Part shown: positions 6,682 through 15,272 of the stretch, in pieces | Position numbering within the stretch: position 1 is the first letter of the stretch | Layout: each line of letters opens with the position of its first letter | NCBI RefSeq assembly: GCF_001469875.2 | Contig: NZ_LOPW02000006.1 | Location: forward strand, 1-33,316 | DNA: 33,316 nucleotides | Direction of reading: 5' to 3' | Source: Haloferax marisrubri | Lineage (GTDB): Archaea > Halobacteriota > Halobacteria > Halobacteriales > Haloferacaceae | The notes under the pieces: generated by a model | What the model was told of the DNA's origin: nothing | The model's input: only the letters and a program-made list of their open reading frames with translations | Database searches by the model: none | Program-made: the position numbers and the translations under genes

Positions 6682-8322
6682 CTACTCCTCGTTCGGAACC
6701 CACACCTGCGGTCGCTCCGCTCCGACCGGCAGTTTCAGCGTCACGGCCGTCCCCCCGAGGGGAGACGGTTCCAACTCCATGCTTCCACCCGCCTTTCGCA
6801 CGACCCAGTGGACCAGCCACAGGCCCATCCCGGTCCCGTGTTCGAGCGGGGTCTCCTCGCCGCGCTTGATGACTCGCCACTCCTCGTCGGGGATGCCGGG
6901 ACCGTCGTCGGCGACGCGGACGACGAGTTTCGAGTCGTCGTCTTCGGTCCGGAACACGTCGATGTGAACCGTCTCGCCGCCGTGCTTGAGCGCGTTCGCG
7001 ATTAACTCGTCGAGCGCCGCGCCGACGCGGCTGTCGACTCGCGCGGAGAGCGCCGTCTCGATGTCCGTTCGTATCGTCGCTTCGGAGTACGTCGATTCGC
7101 CCCGCGACACGGCGTTCTCGACGAGCGTCGAGACGCGCCGCGGCGTCCCCTTCGATTCGAGGGCGTCCGAGACCGTCTGGGCCTTCTCGGAGAGCGCCAC
7201 GAGTTCGCCCGCCGCCTCGACGATGGTCTCGGCGGTGTCGGCGAGTTCCTCGTCCGTGCCCGCGCTCTGGCGAATCATCTCCGCGTAGCCCTCGATGACG
7301 TTCATCCGGTTTCGGAGGTTGTGCCGGAACATCCGGTTGAGGACGCCGAGCCGCTGTCGGGTTAGCTCCGACTCGGTGATGTCCGACTGGATGGCGACGT
7401 AGCCGTGGATGTCGCCGTCGCTCGCGATGGGCGCGATGGTCTGTATCGCGGTGTAGAGTTCACCGCCCTTCCGACGGTCGATAATCCGCTCCTGCCACGT
7501 CTCCCCGGACTGGATGGTCCGCCACAGCCGGTCGTAGTACGCGTCCGGCATCTCGCCCGAACCGAGTATCGACGCGGGTTCGCCGACGGCCTCCGCGGCG
7601 TCGTAGCCGGTCGTCTCCTCGAACGCCGGGTTGACGTACGTAATCTCTCCGTCCGGCGTCGTGAGGTAAATCGCGTGACCCGCCTGCTCGACGGCCTGCT
7701 CGAACTCGCGGAGGCGACGCTCCCGCCGCTGCTGTTCTGTCACGTCGACGAAGACGCCGACGACTTCGGCCACCTCGCCGTCGGCGTCGCGGACGACCGC
7801 CGTCGAGAGCCGAAACTCGCGGAGGTCGCCGTCCGCCGGCCGTCGCTCGACCGACACGTCCGAGAGGCCGTCTTCGGCGATGGTCCGCCGGATAATCTCC
7901 TCGCTGCTCTCGCTGTCCTCGCCCGCGCTGTAGGGGAGCGGTTCGCCGAGCACCGCGTCTCGCTCCCAGCCGAACGTCTCCGTGGCGGCGTCGTTCCACC
8001 TCGTCACGCGTCCCTCGGGCGTGACCGCGATAATCGGGACCGGGGACGCGGCGACCACGGTCTGAAGCTGGTCCAGCGACGACCGAATCGACGCCTGCTG
8101 GCGCTCGATTCGACGGTCCTTTCGGGAGACGAGAAACCAGACGAACGCGGTGGAGACGGCGACGAAGGCCAACCCTTTGACCAGTTCGGCCTCGGGGGCC
8201 GGGGGCGCACCCAGCGTGACCGACAGGAGTAGCTCGCCACCGAGGATGCCCGCGGTCCCGAAGCCGAGATACGCCAGCGCGATGGCGCGGGCGTCGAGAC
8301 CGTCGAGCGGCGAGTCGTTCAT
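6682..8322 (-). CDS. Membrane sensor histidine kinase with two PAS domains
   Basis: This 546-residue sensor kinase has two N-terminal membrane helices (about 12-38 and 46-65), a short coiled segment, PAS1 (about 83-196), PAS2 with its C-terminal PAC part (about 206-318), then HisKA and HATPase domains. The phospho-accepting His is at about 334 in MFRHNLRNRMNV, the haloarchaeal form of the H-box. The ATP domain shows the N-box DELIANALKHGG, G1 VADDGPGIP and G2 HGTGMGLWLVHWVV. No response regulator is nearby, so the output partner is unknown. Cytoplasmic PAS domains suggest a redox, light or ligand cue. The start at 8322 matches a leaderless promoter. Confidence 0.92.
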   Translation of the reverse strand: MNDSPLDGLDARAIALAYLGFGTAGILGGELLLSVTLGAPPAPEAELVKGLAFVAVSTAFVWFLVSRKDRRIERQQASIRSSLDQLQTVVAASPVPIIAVTPEGRVTRWNDAATETFGWERDAVLGEPLPYSAGEDSESSEEIIRRTIAEDGLSDVSVERRPADGDLREFRLSTAVVRDADGEVAEVVGVFVDVTEQQRRERRLREFEQAVEQAGHAIYLTTPDGEITYVNPAFEETTGYDAAEAVGEPASILGSGEMPDAYYDRLWRTIQSGETWQERIIDRRKGGELYTAIQTIAPIASDGDIHGYVAIQSDITESELTRQRLGVLNRMFRHNLRNRMNVIEGYAEMIRQSAGTDEELADTAETIVEAAGELVALSEKAQTVSDALESKGTPRRVSTLVENAVSRGESTYSEATIRTDIETALSARVDSRVGAALDELIANALKHGGETVHIDVFRTEDDDSKLVVRVADDGPGIPDEEWRVIKRGEETPLEHGTGMGLWLVHWVVRKAGGSMELEPSPLGGTAVTLKLPVGAERPQVWVPNEE

Positions 8323-8345
8323 CGTCCGAACGGAGCGCGAGCGGA

Positions 8346-8354
8346 GATATAAAC
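8346..8354 (-). promoter_or_regulatory. TATA box of the histidine kinase gene
   Basis: On the minus strand this reads GTTTATATC, centred about 28 bases ahead of the ATG at 8322, which predicts a leaderless mRNA. Confidence 0.6.
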
Positions 8355-8490
8355 GTGATGCGGCGAACCGGAAGTTGATAACGACGGCACCACCCCTCGA
8401 AACCCGACGCGGAAGCGCAACCGACATTGGCACCGGGCCACTAGCGCAGGTGACTACCCGCCTCGCGGAGACGCGCGGCGACACCTCACC

Positions 8491-8523
8491 ATGAGCCGAC
8501 GAGACGCCAGCGAGGCACCATGA
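8491..8523 (+). CDS. Possible 10-codon upstream ORF
   Basis: ATG at 8491 encodes MSRRDASEAP and ends in a TGA that overlaps the ATG of the next gene as ATGA. This arrangement can couple translation to the lipoprotein gene. There is no independent evidence that it is translated, and chance is possible in this composition. Confidence 0.25.
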   Translation: MSRRDASEAP

Positions 8524-9584
8524 ACCGACGGCACGCCATCAAGACGCTCGGCATCGGCGCTATCGCGGCCACCGCCGGGTGTCTCGGCGGGTTCGAACGA
8601 CAGTCGGCGTGGCGCGACCCGCCGCTCGTCGAGGACCGCCCGGCCGCGGTCTACCTGCCCGCCATCACCGAGGGGATGAAGATGTACGGCAAGACGACCG
8701 CCGGTCCGTACGGCGTCGCGCTCACCTACTCGTACCCCCACCGCTTCTGGACCGCCGCCGGCTCCGAACTCGGGAAGACCGTCGTCGAGGCCGACGACTC
8801 GATTCACCTCATGGCGTCGCTGTGGGACGCCGAGACGGGGACCGTCCTCCCGCTCGACGCCGGCGTCTCCATCGAGATTCTCCGCGACGGCGACCTCGTC
8901 AGCGAGGAGGTCGCCTACCCGATGCTCTCCCAGCAGATGGGGATGCACTACGGCTCGAACTACGTCCTCGACGGCGAGGGCGACTACGAGGCTCGCGTCC
9001 ACGTCGGTGGCACCTCGCTGTCCCGGACCGGCTCGTTCGCCGGCCGGTTCGACTCGGCCGAGACGGCGACGTTCGAGTTCGCCTTCGAGACCGACGACCT
9101 CTACGACGTGGAACTGACGCGCCTCGGCGACGAGGCCGGGTCGCGCGGCGCGGTCCCCGCGATGGAGATGATGGGCGTTCCGACCGGGAAAGCGCCCGCA
9201 GTCGGCGACCTCCCCGGTCGCCACCTCGGCCGGCAGACGAGCGCCGACGCCCTGTTCGACGCCTTCGTCGTCGACGACGGCTCTCGGTTCGGCGTCGACG
9301 GCTCGTACCTCTACGTCTCGGCGCGGACCCCGCACAACGAGTTCGTCCTGCCGATGATGGGCGTCAAAACCACGCTCGAACGCGGCGGAACCGCGGTCCT
9401 CGACGGGGCGCGACTCGCCCGGACGCTCGACCCCGACCTCAGCTACCACTACGGAACGGGCGTCGAGGCCGTCGAATCCGGCGACGCGCTGACGCTCTCC
9501 GTGGACGTGCCGCCGCAGGTCGCGCGCCACGACGGCTACGAGACGGCGTTCATGGAGTTCGAACCGATGCGGTTCGAGGTCTGA
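8520..9584 (+). CDS. P19/Tp34-like periplasmic metal-binding lipoprotein
   Basis: This 354-residue Tat lipoprotein carries NRRHAIK and a lipobox cysteine at 21. It resembles the P19/Tp34 family, extracytoplasmic copper- and iron-binding proteins of bacterial Fe2+ uptake systems. The likeness rests on ITEGMKMYGK (around 51-60), VALTYSYPHRFW and especially MHYGSNYVLDGEGDYE, which parallels the PHYGAN segment of P19. A C-terminal half (about 190-354) adds further Met/His motifs (PAMEMMGVP, FVLPMMGVK, LSYHYG), so it is about twice the size of P19. It is followed by a membrane zinc finger and an NPWR-type membrane protein. Whether iron or copper is the cargo is open. Confidence 0.75.
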   Translation: MNRRHAIKTLGIGAIAATAGCLGGFERQSAWRDPPLVEDRPAAVYLPAITEGMKMYGKTTAGPYGVALTYSYPHRFWTAAGSELGKTVVEADDSIHLMASLWDAETGTVLPLDAGVSIEILRDGDLVSEEVAYPMLSQQMGMHYGSNYVLDGEGDYEARVHVGGTSLSRTGSFAGRFDSAETATFEFAFETDDLYDVELTRLGDEAGSRGAVPAMEMMGVPTGKAPAVGDLPGRHLGRQTSADALFDAFVVDDGSRFGVDGSYLYVSARTPHNEFVLPMMGVKTTLERGGTAVLDGARLARTLDPDLSYHYGTGVEAVESGDALTLSVDVPPQVARHDGYETAFMEFEPMRFEV

Positions 9585-9688
9585 GGCGTCGTTTCGGCGT
9601 CTCCGCTCTCTGCCGTCGGACCGCAGTGCGGACGCCCGCGATGGAAACGTTCAGAAACCACCCACCCCGAACTTCGAGTGACTATCGG

Positions 9689-9946
9689 ATGACCACGGAC
9701 ACCGGCGCGACGCGCGACCGCCACACCTGCACAGCGTGCGGCGAGGCGTATCCGACCGAGCGACTGCTGGTTCTCCACCGGGGCGCGAGACACCCCGACG
9801 ACCTCGACGCCGCGGAGGTCGAAGCGTACCGCGAGGCCTACTACGAGGAAGAAGACGAACTCAAGTCGTTCCGCATCCGCGCGCTCGGCCTTCTCGTTCT
9901 ACTGTACTTCGGCTTCCTCATGCTGTTCATCGTCTTCGCATCATGA
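9689..9946 (+). CDS. Small C2H2 zinc-finger protein with C-terminal membrane anchor
   Basis: This 85-residue protein has a single C2H2 finger (CTACGEAYPTERLLVLHRGARH), an acidic helical linker and one hydrophobic helix at the C-terminus (LGLLVLLYFGFLMLFIVF), giving a tail-anchored layout. The finger is probably cytosolic. An in-frame ATG at 9641 would add 16 residues; I prefer 9689 because the added part is proline-rich and unlike the rest. The TGA overlaps the ATG of the next gene by four bases, so the pair is translationally coupled. Its role is unknown; assembly or regulation of the downstream membrane protein is a guess from linkage. Confidence 0.75.
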   Translation: MTTDTGATRDRHTCTACGEAYPTERLLVLHRGARHPDDLDAAEVEAYREAYYEEEDELKSFRIRALGLLVLLYFGFLMLFIVFAS

Positions 9947-11352
9947 CCGGACTCCGACCTCTCACCCTCAGACGATTCGGTCTCGGTCTCCTGTTGGCGA
10001 GTCTCTTGTCGCTCCTCGCCGACCCGGCGGCCGCGAGCAACGCCGCGGTCGGCCTCGCGGGCGCGTCGGAAGACAACCTCGCGGTCCCGCGGTGGCTCTA
10101 TCTCGCCACCGGCGGCGCGACCGTCGGGGCCTCCGCGCTCCTGGCCAGTTTCGTCACCGACCGCCGGTTCATCGAGCGCGTCCATCTGTGGCAGACCGGC
10201 CTCGAAGCGGGCGTCTCGGACGGACTCCTGCGCGCGCTCCGGGTCGCGGGCGGCGTCCTCGGCCTCGTGGTCCTCGCGCTCGCGGTCTACCTCGGGTACA
10301 CCGGCCCGCAGGTCCCGACCGTTAGCTTCGCCGTCATCGTCGTCTTCGCGGGGATTCGGGCCGGATTCACGATGTTCTCGTACCTCGTCGCCGACACGTG
10401 GCGCGCGCTGAACCCGTGGCGGACCGTCGCCGCCGCGGTTCCGAACGGCTTCGTCTCGTACCCCGAGCGACTCGGCCGCTGGCCCGCGGTCGCGGGGATT
10501 CTCGCGCTCGTCTGGGTCGAGACCGCGACCGCCGTCACGACCCAGCCGTCGGTCCTCGCGACCGCGCTCGTCGCCTACTCGGTCGTCACGGTCGCCGGCG
10601 CGGTCGTCGTCGGCGCGGACGCGTGGTTCGACAAGGCCGACCCCGTCTCCGTCTTCCTGCACTTCTACGGCCGGGTCGCGCCAGTTCGACTCGACGACGA
10701 CGGCCTCTCGTTCCGCCTGCCGGGGATGCGACTCGTCACCGACGACGACCTGACCGACCTCGGCGACGTGGCCGTCGCGGTCGTCCTCGTCTGGGAACTC
10801 ACCTTCAGCGGCTTCGTCACGACCGAGCAGGGCGCGGCGGCCATTCGGTGGCTCGCGGGCGTCGGACTCCCGCCGCTTCTCGTCTACGGACTGCTCTACC
10901 TCGGCGGCTTCGGGGTCTTCCTCGGCCTCTACGTCCTCGCCGCGCGGGTGACCGCCCGCCGCATCGACACCTTCGAGACGCCGCTCGACCTCGCGGTCAA
11001 GTTCGCGCCCTCGTTGCTCGCCATCGCCGCGGGCTACCACCTCGCGCACTACTTCGGCTTCTTCGTCTCGCTGTCGCCGATGCTGGTGCACGCGCTGTCG
11101 TCGCCGCTGTCGTCGCCGGCGAACCCGGTCGTTCTCACGCTCCCCGCGTGGTTCGGCGGCCTGAACGTCGCGTTCGTCCTCCTCGGCCACCTGCTCGCGG
11201 TGTGGGTGGCACACTCGCAGGCCTACCGGACCTTCCCGAGCAGACTGCAGGCCGTCCGGAGCCAGTTCCCCTTCGTCGCCGTGATGATTCTGTACACGAT
11301 TCTCAGCCTGTGGCTCATCTCGCTGCCGACCGCGAGCCCGCCGTTCCTCTAA
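9943..11352 (+). CDS. Polytopic membrane protein with NPWR motif (fenitrothion-hydrolase-like family)
   Basis: This 469-residue protein has an N-terminal signal-like helix (13-32) and roughly nine further hydrophobic segments. The segment DTWRALNPWR (151-160) after a membrane helix, with the earlier DNLAVPRWLYL, resembles a bacterial and archaeal membrane family that databases tend to label fenitrothion hydrolase; I recognise this from memory with moderate confidence. His366, His369, His416 and His424 sit in or beside membrane helices and could bind metal or heme. The start ATG overlaps the stop of the zinc-finger gene. With the P19-like lipoprotein upstream it may be the permease or oxidase part of a metal system; that is inference. 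Confidence 0.7.
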   Translation: MTGLRPLTLRRFGLGLLLASLLSLLADPAAASNAAVGLAGASEDNLAVPRWLYLATGGATVGASALLASFVTDRRFIERVHLWQTGLEAGVSDGLLRALRVAGGVLGLVVLALAVYLGYTGPQVPTVSFAVIVVFAGIRAGFTMFSYLVADTWRALNPWRTVAAAVPNGFVSYPERLGRWPAVAGILALVWVETATAVTTQPSVLATALVAYSVVTVAGAVVVGADAWFDKADPVSVFLHFYGRVAPVRLDDDGLSFRLPGMRLVTDDDLTDLGDVAVAVVLVWELTFSGFVTTEQGAAAIRWLAGVGLPPLLVYGLLYLGGFGVFLGLYVLAARVTARRIDTFETPLDLAVKFAPSLLAIAAGYHLAHYFGFFVSLSPMLVHALSSPLSSPANPVVLTLPAWFGGLNVAFVLLGHLLAVWVAHSQAYRTFPSRLQAVRSQFPFVAVMILYTILSLWLISLPTASPPFL

Positions 11353-11416
11353 TTGTTAACTAGACGAGCTTAATTTGTGAAATTGCAATAGATAACCCCC
11401 CGTTTCTAACAGGTGA

Positions 11417-11425
11417 ATTATTAAC
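11417..11425 (+). promoter_or_regulatory. TATA box of the P1B ATPase gene
   Basis: ATTATTAAC is centred about 27 bases before the ATG at 11448, so a leaderless mRNA is expected. The AT-rich stretch 11353-11395 just upstream contains the palindromes GTTAAC and ATTGCAAT and could hold a metal-responsive operator. Confidence 0.55.
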
Positions 11426-11447
11426 CGGTCCCTGACTACTGCCGAGT

Positions 11448-14135
11448 ATGAGCGAACACGACGGACGCGACCCCGACTTCGGTGACGGGTCGGACGCGTC
11501 CACTAACCCGCCCGACGGCGACGGGTGCGGGTGCGGCGACGCCTGCGAGGTCGAGGTGGAGTCGTCGGGAGCGACCGACTCGACGCAGACCGACTCGTCC
11601 GTCGGAGCGTCGGGGGGAGCCTCGTCGCCCGCCGCCGGTTCGGCCCGCGCGGAGTTCTCCGTGCCGGACATGGACTGCGCCTCCTGTGCGAGCAAGGTCG
11701 AATCCAGCGTCCGGAAACTCGATGGCGTCGGCGACATCGACCCGCGGGCGACGACCGGCCGACTCGTCGTCGAGTACGACCCCGACCGGACCACGCCCGA
11801 CGACATCCGGGGCAACATCGAGGGCGCGGGCTACGCCGTCGAAAGCGGCCCCTCGACGCGCGAGGTCTCGTTCACCGTCCCCGACATGGATTGCGCCTCC
11901 TGCGCCGGGAAGGTCGAAAACGCGCTCCACGGCGCGCCGGGCGTGCTCTCCTACGAGACGCGTCCGACCACCGGGACCGCGGTCGTCACGCTCGCGGCCG
12001 ACGCGGACCTCGAAGCGGTCGTCTCGGCCATCGAAGCCGCGGGGTACGAGGTCACCGGGACCGATGGCGACGATGGCGACGACGGGCACGGCCACTCTCA
12101 CGGCGGTTCCGACGCGGACCGCGAGAGCGTCTGGCGCAGTACGCGCGCGGTGAAAACGTGGATAAGCGGCGGCTTCCTCGCGGCGGGCATCGCCGCCGAG
12201 TACCTGTTCGGGCTGGAACTCGTCGTCGCCAGCGTCCTCGGCGTCTCGTTCACGGTCGCCGAACTGCTCTACGTCTTCGGGGCCGCGCTCGGCGGGCAGG
12301 CTATTCTCCGCAACGGCTACTACTCGGCGAAGAACCGCAGTCTCGACATCGACTTCCTGATGTCGGCGGCGATTCTCAGCGCCGTGGCCGCGAGCCTCAT
12401 CTCCGGACCGACGAGCCTCTACTTCGAGGCGGCGACGCTCGCGTTCCTCTTCAGCGTCTCCGAACTGCTCGAACGCTACTCGATGGACCGCACGCGCGAC
12501 TCCCTCCGCGAACTGATGGACCTCTCGCCCGACGAGGCGACGGTCCTCCGCGACGGCGTCGAGACGGTCGTTCCCGTCGGGGAACTCGAACTCGGCGACG
12601 TGGTCGCCGTCAAGCCCGGCGAGAAGATTCCCGTCGACGGGACGGTGGTCACCGGCGACAGCGCGGTCAATCAGGCCCCCATCACCGGCGAGTCCGTCCC
12701 GGTCGACAAGGCCGAGGGCGACGAGGTGTTCGCGGGCACCGTCAACGAGGCGGGCTACCTCGAAGTCCGCGTCGAGTCCGCCGCGGGCGACGACACCCTC
12801 TCGCGCATCGTCTCGATGGTCGAGGACGCGCAGGCCAACAAGACCGAACGCGAGCAGTTCGTCGAGCGCTTCTCGTCGTACTACACGCCCGTCATGGTCG
12901 TCGTCGCGGTCGCGGTCGCGGCGATACCGCCGGTCGCGTTCGGCCTCGACTGGGTGACGTGGTTCGTCTACGGCATCACGATGCTCGTGCTCGCCTGCCC
13001 CTGCGCGTTCGTCATCTCGACGCCCGTCTCGGTCGTCTCGGGCATCACGTCGGCCGCGAAAAACGGCGTGCTCATCAAGGGTGGCACGCACCTCGAAGCG
13101 ATGGGCTCGGTCGAGGCCATCGCCGTGGACAAGACGGGGACGCTCACGAAGGGCGAACTCACCGTCACCGACGTGGTCCCGCTCAACGGCAACTCCGAGG
13201 AGGACGTGCTCCGGTGCGCTCGCGGCCTCGAATCCCGGAGCGAACACCCCATCGGCGAGGCCATCGTCTCCCACGCCGAGGGCACGGGCGTCGCCGCCCG
13301 CGAGGTCGACGACTTCGAGAGCGTCACCGGCAAGGGCGTCCGCGCCGACCTCGACGGCGTCCCGCACTTCGCCGGCAAGCCCGGGTTCTTCGAGGAACTC
13401 GGGTTCGACCTCGAACACGTCCACGTGACCGGCCCCGGCGGGGGGCTTTCCGAGGACATCCGACAGCTCTGTGACCGCCACGGCTGTCTCAACCTCGTCG
13501 AGGACACGATTCCGCGCCTCCAGTCGGAGGGCAAGACGGTCGTCGTCGTCGGGACCGAAGACGCCCTCGAAGGCGTCGTCGCCGTCGCCGACGAGGTCCG
13601 CCCCGACGCCCGCGAGACGGTCGCAAAGCTCCGCGAGGCAGGTCTCTCTGTCGTCATGCTCACCGGCGACAACGAGGGGACCGCCCGCGCCATCGCCGAG
13701 CAGGTCGGCGTCGACGACTTCCGCGCGGGCCTCCTCCCGGAAGACAAGGTCGCCGCCGTCGAGGGACTGCTCGACGAGTACGGTTCGGTCGCCATGGTCG
13801 GCGACGGCATCAACGACGCCCCGGCGCTCGCCACCGCCACCGTCGGCGTCGCCATGGGCGCGGCAGGTACCGACACCGCCCTCGAAACGGCCGATATCGC
13901 CCTCATGGCGGACGACCTCTCGAAGCTCCCGTACCTCTACGAACTCTCCCACCGGGCGAACGGCGTCATCCGGCAGAACATCTGGGCGTCGCTCGCCATC
14001 AAGGCCGTCCTCGCGGTCGGCGTCCCCTTCGGCTACGTCTCGGTCGCACTCGCGGTCCTCGCGGGCGACGCCGGGATGACTATGGGCGTGACGGGCAACG
14101 CGATGCGACTCGCTCGGATTCGGCCGGACGAGTGA
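11448..14135 (+). CDS. zntA: P1B-type heavy-metal-exporting ATPase, Zn/Cd/Pb type (ZntA-like)
   Basis: This 895-residue metal pump has an acidic N-terminus with CGCGDAC (27-33), then two heavy-metal-associated domains with MDCASC at 75-80 and 147-152, and a His-rich linker GHGHSHGG (213-220). Catalytic motifs are TGES at 413-416, the transport site CPC at 517-519, DKTGT with phospho-Asp561, the SEHP motif at 598-601, TGDN and GDGINDAP. The last two membrane helices carry Lys in SLAIKAVL and Asp874 in AGDAG, the P1B-2 signature for divalent Zn, Cd or Pb. The copper-type MSxS motif is absent, so a CopA label would be wrong. It is preceded by its own leaderless promoter. Confidence 0.93.
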   Translation: MSEHDGRDPDFGDGSDASTNPPDGDGCGCGDACEVEVESSGATDSTQTDSSVGASGGASSPAAGSARAEFSVPDMDCASCASKVESSVRKLDGVGDIDPRATTGRLVVEYDPDRTTPDDIRGNIEGAGYAVESGPSTREVSFTVPDMDCASCAGKVENALHGAPGVLSYETRPTTGTAVVTLAADADLEAVVSAIEAAGYEVTGTDGDDGDDGHGHSHGGSDADRESVWRSTRAVKTWISGGFLAAGIAAEYLFGLELVVASVLGVSFTVAELLYVFGAALGGQAILRNGYYSAKNRSLDIDFLMSAAILSAVAASLISGPTSLYFEAATLAFLFSVSELLERYSMDRTRDSLRELMDLSPDEATVLRDGVETVVPVGELELGDVVAVKPGEKIPVDGTVVTGDSAVNQAPITGESVPVDKAEGDEVFAGTVNEAGYLEVRVESAAGDDTLSRIVSMVEDAQANKTEREQFVERFSSYYTPVMVVVAVAVAAIPPVAFGLDWVTWFVYGITMLVLACPCAFVISTPVSVVSGITSAAKNGVLIKGGTHLEAMGSVEAIAVDKTGTLTKGELTVTDVVPLNGNSEEDVLRCARGLESRSEHPIGEAIVSHAEGTGVAAREVDDFESVTGKGVRADLDGVPHFAGKPGFFEELGFDLEHVHVTGPGGGLSEDIRQLCDRHGCLNLVEDTIPRLQSEGKTVVVVGTEDALEGVVAVADEVRPDARETVAKLREAGLSVVMLTGDNEGTARAIAEQVGVDDFRAGLLPEDKVAAVEGLLDEYGSVAMVGDGINDAPALATATVGVAMGAAGTDTALETADIALMADDLSKLPYLYELSHRANGVIRQNIWASLAIKAVLAVGVPFGYVSVALAVLAGDAGMTMGVTGNAMRLARIRPDE

Positions 14136-14208
14136 GGTTCACGGGACACGTCGTCCTCCTCTCCCGATTTTCGCTCTCCCACCGACCGAGTCGCGCATCC
14201 GTGTTACT

Positions 14209-14224
14209 TAGTGTCGTGACACTA
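14209..14224. promoter_or_regulatory. 16-bp perfect palindrome, candidate operator
   Basis: TAGTGTCGTGACACTA lies right after a TTACTTA-like TATA element (14204-14210) and about 75 bases ahead of the HiPIP-like gene. This is a typical position for a repressor site. The regulator is unknown. Confidence 0.45.
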
Positions 14225-14299
14225 TCAACGCGACCGCAATTCTTGCCACATGAGAAACGGCTGACGCGGTTTTGCCGACGCCGCGCGTCAGAGACTGGC

Positions 14300-14746
14300 A
14301 TGGACGACGACGAGCGGACGCCACGCCGAGACGCGACCGACCGACCGACGTGGAATCGGGACACCCGCGACGCCGGGCGCACCCGAAGACGGTTCATCTG
14401 GCTCACCGGGACCGCCGCGATGGCCGGCTTGGCCGGCTGTTCCGGCGGCGGTGGCGGCGCGACCGAGACGACCGCGACCACGACGCAGTCGTCGGGTTCG
14501 ACCGGGGGCGTCCCCGAGGCGTACGCGACCGCCACGTCCCTCGACGGCACCCAGCGAAACCCCGATAGCCTCTCGTCGCAGGAGGCCGTCTCGTACCAAG
14601 ACGAACCGAGCGACGGCAGGCAGTGTTCGACCTGTCGGTACTACATCGAGGACAAAAACGGGGACGGCGTGGGCGCGTGCGCCATCGTCGCGGGCGAAAT
14701 CGCTCCCGAGGGGTACTGCGTCTCTTACGTCGAGTACGAGGGGTAA
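14300..14746 (+). CDS. High-potential iron-sulfur protein (HiPIP)-like Tat lipoprotein
   Basis: This 148-residue exported protein has a twin-arginine signal (RTRRRFIWLTG), lipobox LAGC with Cys47, a Ser/Thr/Gly-rich linker, then a small domain with Cys109, Cys112, Cys127 and Cys140. The spacing C-x2-C-x14-C-x12-C and the flanking SYQDEP...GQCSTCRYY and APEGYCVSY elements match HiPIPs, which hold one [4Fe-4S] cluster and carry single electrons at high potential outside the cytoplasm. The ATG at 14300 is used because it opens a normal Tat leader. A hairpin (CTGACGCG at 14261-14268 with CGCGTCAG at 14284-14291) sits just before the start. It converges with 14776-15234. Confidence 0.8.
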   Translation: MDDDERTPRRDATDRPTWNRDTRDAGRTRRRFIWLTGTAAMAGLAGCSGGGGGATETTATTTQSSGSTGGVPEAYATATSLDGTQRNPDSLSSQEAVSYQDEPSDGRQCSTCRYYIEDKNGDGVGACAIVAGEIAPEGYCVSYVEYEG

Positions 14747-14775
14747 CGGGGTAACGCTTCGAACCTCCGTCGCGG

Positions 14776-15234
14776 TCAGGCGTCGTCGCCCGTCGGCCCG
14801 ACGGCGCTCTGAATCCGACAGCGGATGGACTCCTCGACGCCGTCGCGCTCGACCGGAATCACCCACTTCTCGCCGCAGCCGAGGACGGTCACCATCTCGC
14901 CGTCCTGTCGGTGTTTCACCGAGACGAACACCTCGCCGCGCTCGGGGTCGTAGTCCACGAGTTCGACGAGCACGTCCTCGCCGGCGATGAGGAGGTTCTT
15001 CGCGCCGTCCAACTCGGTGACGTAGGACTCGGTGTTCCCGGCCGGGTCGGTGACGAACAGTTCGACGACCGGCACGTCCTCGCCGTCGGGGTAGCTCGCG
15101 TCGACTTCGAGCGCCCCGTCTTCGAGCCGGATGCCGTGTATCTCGACGAGCGACGCCGCGACGCCGAAGGTGTCAGCCACCTGCTGACGGAGGTCCCCCA
15201 ACGGGATTCGAACCGACTCTCGAATCGTTCCCAT
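14776..15234 (-). CDS. Hypothetical haloarchaeal protein, 152 aa
   Basis: I do not recognise this protein. It is acidic and mostly beta-predicted with no signal peptide or membrane helix. Its N-terminus MGTIRESVRIPLGDLRQQVADTFGV looks like a short helix-turn segment; the body has repeated strands such as PVVELFVTDPAG and VFVSVKHRQDG. A single CGEKW sequence lies near residue 122 with a second Cys close to the C-terminus (SIRCRIQ). It starts 38 bases behind the PD-(D/E)XK-like gene on the same strand, so they probably share a transcript. Confidence 0.7.
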   Translation of the reverse strand: MGTIRESVRIPLGDLRQQVADTFGVAASLVEIHGIRLEDGALEVDASYPDGEDVPVVELFVTDPAGNTESYVTELDGAKNLLIAGEDVLVELVDYDPERGEVFVSVKHRQDGEMVTVLGCGEKWVIPVERDGVEESIRCRIQSAVGPTGDDA

Positions 15235-15272
15235 GCCCGCCCCTACGAACGGGGGGTGTATGAGCGTGTCCG

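Noticed and set aside
11436..13952. An 838-codon minus-strand frame opposite the metal ATPase
   Set aside because: The plus-strand frame has every catalytic motif of a P1B ATPase; the opposite frame has none.
11448..14135. Labelling the ATPase as copper exporter CopA
   Set aside because: The CPC motif is shared by both groups, but the last helices have the Lys and DxG residues of Zn/Cd pumps and lack the copper-type MSxS.
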